A DNA stretch of 64,000 nt from Paralichthys olivaceus (Eukaryota; Chordata; Actinopteri; Pleuronectiformes; Paralichthyidae), in assembly GCF_024713975.1 (NCBI RefSeq), contig NC_091100.1, positions 18,620,001 through 18,684,000 on the forward strand, in the 5' to 3' direction. Numbering within the stretch: the stretch's first letter is position 1; each line of letters opens with the position of its first letter. Below, one piece after another: positions 24,607 to 35,600 of the stretch. The notes below the pieces were generated by a model. It did not search any database, was not told the DNA's origin, and saw only the letters and a program-made list of their open reading frames with translations. The position numbers were made by a program, and so were the translations under genes.

Positions 24607-25534
24607 GTGAGAAGCTGCATGTTCCCACACGTGTTGTTATTCCTGCCAACACCACCTCTGTGTTGTTGCACATGTGTGCTGCGGTGTATTCAGACATGTC
24701 GCCGACCTACATGTTAGAAGGCTCCAGCAGTCGGTGGCTTTGCGCAGGAATGTGCCGCACATGGAGGAGACCCCCGCACAGACGATCTACCGCAGCAGGA
24801 GGGGGCGTGAGTGTGTGTGGATGTGCGGGATTGTGGGCTGGGGGGGTAATACATTATGCAGACCCACTATGGGCGCATCTCTACTCTCCATCACCACCTG
24901 GAATGTACGGTACACCTGCTTCCGCAGCACGCATGCGCAAACGTGACTGACGGGATGACGTAGGTGTTGGAGGAATTTTGACGCATCAGGCCGGTTTATG
25001 TAAGAAAACTTGAATCTATTAGTTCAACAAAGATTCACTATTTCATCTTAAAATGCTGCTGGGACAGAAGCGGCTCTGTGCAGCTCAAATGTCCATCTGG
25101 ATTCAGAGACTGTCTTCTGGTCTCAGAGGGAATTAGTTTGAATTGGTTTCATTTGAAGGTAAAGTTTTCAGCTATGAATCAGAAGAAGTGACCCCATCAC
25201 GTCCCAGTAAAATCACAGTGGGTGCTGTCATTGTGTTACTCAGCTCCACAGTTTGTCCCCAGATGACTTCACCACCACCACCAGTCTCTGTCTGTCTGTG
25301 CTGTTGTGAGACTTTCACATGCAAACTCTGCAACAATTAAAGGTTAGAAAACTCGCAACTTACAGCACTAGATTCTTAATTTTGAGGCCAATTCAATCAT
25401 CTAAGTTGAAGAAAATCCTTTGTTTTCATTTTTAGTTCTAAATGCTAACATGTCAACTGTAACATTTACATGTAGACTTGAAGATTTGTCTGTCGCCACG
25501 AACCAAATTGAATTTTTAATGTGAATGGTAAATA

Positions 25535-25915
25535 TATGGTGGCCGAGACGTCTCACACAAGTTTTAAAGAAACATGTAAGAAAACCACGCAAGAATAACG
25601 CAAGAACCACAACCCAAATTGAAATTCACAACACAACTACAACAACCACAACACAACTACACACAGCAGAAACACACCCACAGTGGAAGCGAGGGACATC
25701 TGAAAAGGAAGAACATACTTCAAATAGACCAGTACATCATGATACTGACTGATTTGTCCAGGTTTTCACAAATGACGGCGGACCTGAACACAGTGAGTAA
25801 CTCTGCACATTTCATTGTCAACTTCCACCATGGTTGTGTTTCCTTTTTTGTGGCTCTTGCGGTTGTGTTGTAGCTTTTGCATTTTCCATTTGTGTGAGAC
25901 GTCTCAGCCACCATA
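25535..25915. mobile_element. TA-flanked MITE, 381 bp
   Basis: Both ends carry TATGGTGGC(C/T)GAGACGTC followed by TCACACAA in inverted orientation, bounded by TA. The interior is rich in ACAACA runs on one side and GTTGTG on the other. It has no coding capacity, and the TA borders are consistent with a Tc1/mariner-type target site. It lies in epn3 intron 1. Confidence 0.7.
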
Positions 25916-25960
25916 GCAATTGGCTGTATATATTTAGCAAATTTCTAGTTTCTTTTTTTA

Positions 25961-26045
25961 CTGCAGCCAGCCACCAGGTGGCAATTCAGGTTTTGGTTTT
26001 GCTTTTGGGGTTGGCATGTCGTCCATTTCATTTACAGTCTCCGAT
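25961..26045 (+). repeat. end fragment of a dispersed repeat
   Basis: 'ctgcagccagccaccaggtg' and 'ggcatgtcgtccatttcatt' resemble the end of a widespread fish repeat. A related 'cgtcgtccatctttatgcag' is at 50,525. Confidence 0.4.
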
Positions 26046-27300
26046 CAGAAGCCACTCAGTAAAGACTAGTCTTCCTAATAAAAAAGAACCCTGTATAGCC
26101 ACATAGTTTTGAGGGCAACTTTGCATATGAAACTTAATAAAGTTAGCTGGAGAAAATACTTTGCTAAGTTTACAAAGCCATTAAAAATATCTTTTCCACA
26201 TTTTATTTTTAAATTATAGTAAGCCGTGCAATTTCAAGTTTTCATTTTTACAGGGCACAAAGTAAAAAACATTTTGTTAAATGTTATACATCAGGAACAC
26301 AAGGACACATGTATGTATTTGATGTTGTCTTTGACATCTGGACTATTCTTAGTAGCCTGTAGGCACTTCAAATAAGGTTAATTTTAGTGTTGTCTCATAT
26401 CTGATATATGTGGCCTTCACTGGTTATATTCCTGTCAGCACGGATGGAGTAGGATGAGAGTTTGTGCAGCACATGCTTGGTCCAGACCTCACAATAATAC
26501 TGAAACAAGGAAATTCCTTACATTGGCTTGAAGTTGCCACTCATCAATCTGTCACACCTTCAGCTTCTGCCATTACCTCAGGATTCCTGACTCCCCTCCG
26601 TCTGTATGAGAGTCTTAATACACACACAGAGTTTATATTACTCCCACAGTGTGAGTTATCAGTTGTGGTGTTGGAGTCAGATTCAGAGATAATAGTTTCA
26701 AACACCTCATATAGTCGACAGCACCAGCCTTTAATAACCTTTGTGTTTCTGTGACCGAGCTAAAGATGATTGTGCAGAAAGGTGATACTGCTTCAGGTTG
26801 CTGAGCTTCACTTCTTTCTTTATGTCCTTCGCTATCTCTCTGTCTCTCCTGCGTATACACGAACACTAGGAGACTCGTGTTCCTCTCCTAGTTTCTGTCC
26901 GTATCCCTGCTGTGTGTGTCTCAGGTGCTCTGTTCCTCTGCTGATGTCGGCGTTTCAGCAGGACGGGGCATCCTGTGACTTGTTCCACTGTGACATCCTC
27001 TTTCAACTGCTGTGAAGCAGCAGTGGACCGAAGCATCAATTAGATATCTGCATAGGAAGGATCATAGCAGTAATAGCCAGTGCATGATGTTGTTATATAC
27101 TGAGCCAGACACAGTGGATAGGTTTGTGGTCAGGTCTGCTGGACACAAGCTCAAGGATCTGATAGATCTTGGGGCTCATGAGCTCCTGCATGCAGTTACT
27201 GCCATAAATATTTCTGATTATACTGTAAAATCTAAGTTGATCATGCTTAAAAAAACATCTAGTAAACCGACCGCCTTGAAAAAGGTGGGTAAGTAGCTAT

Positions 27301-27540
27301 TAGTCTTAAAGCTAGGGTCGGTAATCCTGGAGAAGCTCACTAGAGCAGGCTACACTTGAAATGCAACCGATCCATCCCACCCCATCAAAGCCACACCTCC
27401 AAAACACATGAATGTGCAACTGCTAGAAGCCGACTAACTTCTGACTATTGTCTCTGCTTCAGCCGTGTTTAAGTCTCTCCTGCTGAAGACTGTGGTCAGG
27501 AGAGCACAGGCAGAGCGCAGGCAGTGACAGACAGGTACAC
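27301..27540. repeat. probable dispersed repeat
   Basis: 'cttaaagctagggtcggtaa' with 'tcaaagccacacctccaaaa' and 'ccgtgtttaagtctctcctg' matches my memory of a common percomorph MITE-like repeat. Only one copy is visible here, so confidence is low. The rest of epn3 intron 1 (24,607-29,702) shows no gene. Confidence 0.35.
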
Positions 27541-29831
27541 TAACCATCATTTCATTCAAACTAACTGAAATGATTGGTTTTATGTTTTATTTTCTTAATT
27601 TGTCAAGTTGATCTAGATTGAAAATGGCAAGTGAAATAAACAAGTGAAATTCAAAGTTTAATAAAGCAAGTTCGGCTGATTTACCGAGATGGTTGTGTTT
27701 ACTCAATCTGAATATACTAGAATTATTAATTCCGGGTAAATAGCTTGAGCATTATCATCCATGTTGACATTACAATCCAGAAGGATACTGTGATAGACAG
27801 ACATTTCTGAAAAGCAGGGACTCAGAGAGAGTGTTTTTGTGAGAATTTGCTACACGCGTTTTTTTATGAACTGTGCACACGTCACTCATGATAATACATA
27901 CAAAATACATCCTTCACTTCAGCAACTTCACCCACTACAATGAAAAGACCTGAAATCTGCAGCCACATGCCAAGAAACATCTATAAGGTATTAGAACACA
28001 GCCCAACTTAACCCAACATCTACCTCCAACACGCTACAATAATGATGAAGGATGGTTCCTGTACTGTTCTATTACACACGTTGAGCTCCAGTTTACACAA
28101 GTGAATGTAGTTTAATACCTGTTTTCAGCAAAGCAAGTAATTAATATACAAAAAAAGAATATGATTTGAATCAACTGTACTACAGTCATGTAAGTAAGCA
28201 CAGGTATGACTTTTTACAACATAGGAGTGGTTCTTTACTGGGTTTGCACTCTGTAGGCGTTGCTCTGAAGCAAAAAAATCGAAAGAAATGGAACATGTTA
28301 CACTAAGCTGATGACTGATGGGAAGAGGTTTAGTTTAGTGAGGTCAATCTCGTTCAGCTTTGGTTTAGTGGGTTAATTATGCTCCATGTCTGCGAGCGCT
28401 TATAGTCGCAGGAAGAGGGAGAAGTATCACAGGAACTCTTAATGATCAATTCCCTCATGTCCTCTCTGAAATATGAATTTGGCAGCGAGAAATGGGTTGT
28501 GTGTGTGCGCACAGATGGTTGCGTGTGCGTGTGTGTCTGTGTTGGCCTGAATAAAATAAGCCATCAAGAAGCTTCATGAGACACCTGAGTGCCACAGCTT
28601 TTATCTGACCTACTTCCTTCTGAGGGGGCACAGATTTTTGATATGGCTCGTTGTATTCATGTTAATGTAAAAAGCAAAGAATAATGAGAAAAAACAAGAA
28701 AATGTATACTTACAAGAGAATTGTGATGTTTTTATGTTTTCTTCATCATGGGCAGGTTAAATATTTTAACTGTGAAAAGCTGAGTATGGCAGCTCTAATG
28801 GAGCCAGTTTCTCAAAATGTAAACAAGCTAAATCAAATTAAAAATGGCAAACTTCCATGGCTCATGTAATAGCCTGTTACATGAGCCTTTGTCTTGTAAC
28901 TTTCAACTTATCTCAGAAAGAGTGTAGTAATTATCTTTGGCTCTGACCACCGAGAAGGCAAACTACAATCGTTTGTTTGTCCACTGGCAAGCAATATCAA
29001 ATCCACAGCCAGAAACCTTGCTAACACACAGTTTGAAGCTCATGTCAATAACCTTAGGGAATCTTGTTACTTTCACCAAGGAAATAAAGCCAAAATAAAA
29101 TCATCTTTCTTCTCCTGACCCCAGTTTTATTAGAGAGCTACTAACTCCCTGTGCTCCAGGCAGTAATCTATCATATTCCCACCCTTGGTATTTTTTCATT
29201 AATCGAGCCTGGTAACTAAGGGAGACTGAGGAGATAAGACTTGTCAGCACTGTTTTTAAATCATCATAAATCATTGCTTAAAACATTTTGAAAAACACTT
29301 CTATTTCTCATGAACCATTTTGACAAACCCAAACCTATGACCCATAAAATACGTACATTTTCACTTTAGGTCTGACACATTTGTGATGAACCTGTTTAAC
29401 CCCTCAAATAAGTAATTTACTGCTAGGGAGATATATAATAATTATAATAAGATTTTATTAATAAGATACTATTATTACTATTATTATTATTATTTATATT
29501 ATCATTAATAGCAGTAGGGTCCTCACACCAGTCAGTGATTAGGCCTTAAAAAGCAGCATTACTCACTAAATCCATATTGGTTTTGAGAAAGGGTCCAAGT
29601 TGTCAAACTTGGAATTTATGTTGAATCAGATCAACCTTAGAAGAGAAAGGCATCATTAGATTTCATTTATCCTCACATGCTGCCTTTTTATGTTTCCTAC
29701 AGGAGCGCCTTTTAACTCCTGACAGAGAAGAGGGGGCTTCTTTGCTTTAGCTACCTCTCCAGTTCCACGTTTACCTGTTGAGCATTTACTCTTCACTTTC
29801 TCTCCCTCTACATCCTCCATCACCTATCACC

Positions 29832-32005
29832 ATGACAACCTCAGCCCTGCGCCGGCAGGTGAAGAACATTGTGCACAACTATTCAGAAGCAGAGATCAAG
29901 GTATTACAAATATTTTTGTGTAGTGTTCTCTTTAAATGCTATTGATGTGCATCTGTTTTAAGTGTTCCACTTTGAGGATAAGTTGTCTGTTGTCTCTTAA
30001 TATACTTGCTTCTTGCTTCTTGTCTTGGATACTGCTGATGATTCAATGGGTTTTTTCTTCTATCTTTATTTGAAAGCGTGGTATTTCAGTTTTAAAGGAG
30101 CACCTACTGATTTCATGTTCAAATTTATGCTTGCACTCAAACAGCCCCAGCTAGTGCTCAAAATGAATGCACTTAGATATTTTGTAGCTTGGACATATTT
30201 CCTGCATTATAGCTTTAGCTTTTTTCTCCTTTTCTCCATATGTACTTAGATTTCTCCTCTGCTATTGGATATTTTTCATCCATGTCAGCTTTACGTCTTT
30301 GAGAGTTCTGTCCGATCAGTTACTTTAATTGGGGTCATGCCATTAGCATTAAAGGTACAGTGTGTAGAATTTAGTGATATCTAGTGTTGAAATTGCATGT
30401 TGCAGCTGAACACCCCTCACCTCACCCTCCCCTTCCAAACATGAAAAAGAGCCTGTGGTAGCTTCAGTTGTCATAAAAACTCAAAAGGTGTTTAGTTTGT
30501 CCAGTTTGGACTAATGTGAAAACATGTCAGCCTCCCTAGAGAGGACCCCCTTGATGTAAATATAAAGTATTTGAATATAAAGGGAATTTTCTGGGGTAAA
30601 GAAAACTACAATTCATACAATTTAGATGAAACAAACTAGTGAAAACATCATTAGGATTATTCTACATTAAATTTCTGCCGATAGTTCCCTTTCCCCTAAA
30701 TCTTACACACTGGGCCTTTAAGCTAACACACCCACAACGAAGGCATGACAATTTAATTTATCAACGCCACACTTGGCATTCTATGAGTTGCGGGATTTGA
30801 ATAGACTCAAGCAGAACAAATCTAGTGCAGGGTTTTTAGAGAATTACAAAAGCTGAATGTGAAATCAAAAAGACCTACTCTCACACTCAAAGACCACAAT
30901 CTTGAATAAATACAGGAGAAAACCCATATTATTCAAGATGAGTTAGAAAATGATGTGCGTGATATGTAAATAAGGAAAGAAATTGATGTTTTGCTTCCTC
31001 TGCTGGTGATGTGCAGGTTCGTGAGGCCACCTCGAACGATCCATGGGGCCCATCCTCATCTCTCATGTCCGAGATCGCAGACTTGACCTTCAATGTGGTG
31101 GCGTTTGCTGAGGTCATGGGCATGGTTTGGAAACGCCTCAACGACAGCGGCAAGAACTGGAGACATGTCTACAAGGTGACCTCAGTGGATTTGGGCATTT
31201 GTTAGATTTAATTGTGATTTTGAATCAGTAAGTGATCTCTGCCTGTTTCTCTTTTTTTCTGCTTCAACTGTTAAATGCTTGACTGACCAGCTGACCTCCC
31301 ACCACCACCAGCAGTTTCATTTGATAACATTCATGTTTTTTCTTCCTCATTACTAAAGCTCTGCTCAAAGCTGTCAGTGAGTGTGTAGCACAGAGCATCA
31401 GTGTGGTAATCAGTATCTGCTCACAGGCCCTGACTCTGTTGGATTACCTGCTGAAGACAGGATCAGAGAGAGTGGCTCAGCAGTGTCGTGAGAACGCGTT
31501 CACGATTCAGGTACCGCCTGTAACTGGAGGAGAACCTTGGTAATCTGAACGCCTCAGGAATATTGTCCGTTTGGAACATCAGTAGTTGTTACCCTGGCAA
31601 CTACTACTCTTCCTTGGGTCTATATTTACAGGAACACAGTATAATCACCAAACGTTACGCTGCAGAAGACAGAAACCACCTTTCAACTCAACACTAAAAT
31701 ACTGAGAACAAACTAAATCACTAACAAACTAATTTCATAACAAATAAACTATTAACAATATCATTACGCTCCTGCAGATCAGATTGTTGAGATTCTCTTG
31801 CATCGTTATCACAACTTGATCTGTACATTATTTGAAAATTTCCTGTTGATTAAAAAATGTGTTTTGATTGCATGTGTGGGCTCAGACACTGCGTGACTTC
31901 CAGTACATGGACCGTGACGGCAGAGACCAGGGGGCTAACGTGAGGGAAAAAGCTCGCCAGCTGGTGTGTCTCCTGCGAGACGAGGAGCGGCTCCGCCAGG
32001 AGAGA
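29832..32005 (+). other. epn3: epn3 ENTH domain exons
   Basis: Residues 1-144. The N-terminus TTSALRRQVKNIVHNYSEAE is the amphipathic helix 0 with the basic residues that bind PI(4,5)P2. It is followed by VREATSNDPWGPSSSLMSEI and, after the next intron, LTLLDYLLKTGSERV and FQYMDRDGRDQGANVREKA, all near-invariant in epsins. The core is spread over four exons with phase-0 borders. Confidence 0.93.
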
Positions 32006-32581
32006 AGTCAAGCCCTGAAGACCAAGGAGCGAATGGCTGGTGGGGGCAGCGGAGGAGGCGGGGGTGTGTACGGAGGCATCCCCCCGTCTTATCACCCGGG
32101 TAGGCGAACGAGCCAGCCCAGCATGTCTGTGCTGTACGGCGAGGAGTTCAGCCGCTCCAGAGGCTCTCCGTCCTCCTTTAACTGTGAGTTTTTAAAGATA
32201 GAAGTTATCCTGAAGTCTGAACAGCATATTTTCTTGTTGTGGCAATTGGTGAATAAATAGATTAAGAGTTTAAAATGCACAGTTGTATTCACGCCACATC
32301 CCTACTGAACTGCAATTTGCACCGTAGCCCAGCACTGGATGGATTATCAATACTGCAGCATAGGCCTGAAAATGTTTAAATCAGCCAAACAAACCTCCGC
32401 ACACACACACTCTCACTCCTTCCTCAAACACTCTCGCCCGTTCCCCTCTGCAGCCTCGTCGTCATCTCCTCGTGCCGCCTCAGACCTGGAGCAGGCCAGG
32501 CCTCAGACCAGCGGGGAGGAGGAGCTGCAGCTCCAGCTCGCCTTAGCAATGAGCAGGGAGGAGAGTCAGAAGGTAACACAG

Positions 32582-32614
<33 letters not shown>

Positions 32615-35600
32615 TTATAATGATAATGTGTGATTGCCAGCATCCTCCCCTCTGCTACACACACACAAACACACAGATATGTGCTTCCATTCAGAGGACA
32701 TTATTAGGATTAGCTTATTGTTCCCATAGGGAAGACAAGTCCCCATAACTTGACTATGAAAACAGATATAGGTCCCCACAACATGAGTAAGCCCTGGGCT
32801 TCACACACACACACAAACGCACTCAAACACACACACACACCTACACACACACAAACACACACACACCTACACACACAAACGCACACACAGTCCTCTGTTT
32901 TTGAGCCACAGATGTCTCATTGCCTCTCGATGAATCCAATTATTAAAAAAATTGTTACAAATTGTAAATTCGCCCACCATCCTCTAGCGTGCCCTTCCTT
33001 CCCCTGTAACCATAGAGATGATGATGAATACATAGACTACAGATTGCTTAAGAGCCAAATGCAGCATGAGCAGGTACACAGAAACACCTCACTCCTTACA
33101 GCTCTTTGTCAGCATTTTTCAAACTCTGCTCGTGTGTCTCTGTATTCTATATTATGGCTCTGAAACTATAAACTTATTCCTTCCCGACATTCTTTGTTGG
33201 CTGCGTCTCCTCCTTCTCCTTCCCACACAATTTGTGTTATAGCTTCTATGTAGTTTCAGAAGATTTTTGTCCATGCTATGCTTTTTGTCCACTAAATATT
33301 TCAGCAGCACAAAAAAAGGACGCTGGTGCAATGATCTGCCGCCTTCATTTGGATGGACAAAGCCAAATACTGTTTCACTAATGTCAGCGTGTGTATGTGT
33401 GTGTACCTCCATGCTCATTGCCGTGGCGTTAATATTGACGATGTCACGATGCCGCCCCTGCAGGAGCAGCGCTGTCGCCAAGGAGACGAGTCTCTGTTAC
33501 AGAAGGCCCTGGATGAGAGCCGGAGAGAGAGCCAGTCAGGGACTCAGGAGGTGAGTTTGTGAGTGTGTGTGCGTGTGAATGCTGCATGGTGAGGTGGGTG
33601 GGTGCACTTGTAGGTGGCTGTTAGCAGGAATTTAGAGAATGAAGTGGAGTTTATGGTGTGGCGTGATAGGGAGGGAAAACAAGAAAAAATAAACATGGAT
33701 CATCATAATGAGGGAGGGTTTGAGAGGGAAAGGGGAGAGCGGAGGGAGGAGAAAAGTGCCTGCTGAATGATAATGACCCTGTCTTGTCTAACCTTGAGCT
33801 CGGCATGACATTTCCCTGAAAGCCTGCACTCCTTATCTCATAGCACACCAGCTCTCTCCCTCCTTGGCCTGTCAACAAGCCATTCAGGATCCCAGGTCAT
33901 CTGACGTAAATGTCCCGATGGCTTGTAATTGGTCATATCATCATTATCGTTATTCTCAGATGCCACATAAAAATAACATGGACATTTGGTTTAGAGGAAA
34001 AGAGGAAGAGAGCTCCAAAATGGTTCTCTAAGCGTCGTAATACCTGACATGATTACAAGGTCAGATACATAGCTCATTGAATTTAGTGCAATTTACAGTG
34101 GGTGCATGTTTGAAGACCTATATTGTGTTTGATCACAAAAAAATCAATTAACAAGTAAATCAGTTATTTAACTTACATCAACTCCTGCATTAAAAAATGG
34201 GAAATATGCAAATATTCAAGTTTGACCACCGAAATTCTGCTCTGAGTGCACCAGTTGTTTCAAGTTTCCACATCACACCTTTGTATATGAGTCTGTGTAT
34301 ATTGGACTACGATTGGGCCTTCATGTGATATCTGTTACGGCCAAATCAAGCATGTCGCCTGTGTTAGAGCTTCCTTCATCCAATAATCAGAATAACCCAA
34401 AAGTTTAGTTTTAATGATTGAGACTTAAGAGAGATAATCCAAGTTATGAACTTTCTAGATTTAATTTCTGACAGAGGACATCATGTGTTCAAAAGTTAGA
34501 TCCATAGTTTCCTTTGATGTCAGCCCTATGAGCATATCGATCGGGCTCTATGATAATCCATCAATGACAGCGGCTGCGGTGTAAAATCATGTTTTACTTT
34601 TTATTCTGTGTAAACTGCATTCACACAAAGGAAGGATCAGTGTTGTCACAAAGACACAGACTGTGCAGGTACTGTAGTTTAGAACAAACTGCTCTCCACA
34701 TGCTGCACTGCAGTCTGCTGCTGTGGAAGCTCTGCTCCTCCAGATGCTGCCTGACAAATTTATGAAATGATGACCCTGTTTCTGACTTACCTCAGGCACT
34801 TTTCACTTTCACTGCATTACGTAATGGATTGTCACTGCCAGCATGTGCACCAATAACAATTCAACACACACGTTATAGACAGCACCAAAACATCTGGAAT
34901 GGTCAGCACTGGCTTTCAGTATTAAATAACAATGGCCCTTAAAAATGCTCTTGCTGTTCTTCATAAGTGATCTCAGTAGTGGCAGTGTTATATTGTTTCT
35001 TAATAGATTTGTATCAGTATCTATAACCATTTGTTATGTGAGCCATCTTTTTCTTGGTAAAAGAATAAAGATACTGTCAGTGGGAGTTCAGTAAACATGT
35101 CTTTCAAAATCATGTATCTTCTAAACACTAGCACATTTCCCTTGTCTTGTCTTAGTTTGGCTTATCTTAGTTTATTTATCTTAGTTTAGCATATTTTAGC
35201 TCAGCTTTTCTTATTTGTCTTTGCTTAGATTAGTTTAACTTGTCTTGTCATTAAATTTCATGAATTTACTGCTTTGTTACAGTGATTATTTTCCCCAAAC
35301 ATAATTTGAATTGTTATTTTTTCATCTTAAGCGGTGTGAGAATTTTGTCAGCCAATAAAAGAAAGAAAGTAAAAGTTTTTAGTTAAACAGTGTTAGTATA
35401 ACATTTTATAATCGTTTCCAATTCTACTTGATTAACAGACATTTACATCATTAACTCTGAATCAACTTCACTTAAGTACAGTCTGTCAAGCTCTTTGTCT
35501 AAATATGGTTTAATAGTTTTTTAATGTATCTGTTACACAGTCATATTATGTAGTTAAAGTTCCCATCTCATCAGGGTTGGATGCATTTCCTCTGGCTCTC

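Larger units (their letters stand above)
24588..29722 (+). other. upstream ORF spanning epn3 intron 1 (12 codons)
   Basis: ATG at 24,588 (with a second at 24,591) reads MMSNGQ to the donor at 24,606. It continues from 29,703 as GAPFNS and stops at 29,720-29,722, 109 nt before the main ATG. It exists only in the spliced leader. It could damp translation of epn3; its use is inferred. Confidence 0.5.

Noticed and set aside
24588-24950. 120-codon open frame starting MMSNGQGEKLHVP
   Set aside because: It reads through a strong splice donor at 24,606 into intron 1. The initial codons belong to a short uORF instead.
27012-27296. 94-codon open frame in epn3 intron 1
   Set aside because: No recognisable domain, no splice context, and it runs into a repeat-like segment.
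33015-33074. Possible epn3 exon between the two UIM exons (DDDEYIDYRLLKSQMQHEQ)
   Set aside because: With the available AG acceptors the phase-0 frame hits a stop at once; the open frame has no matching acceptor.
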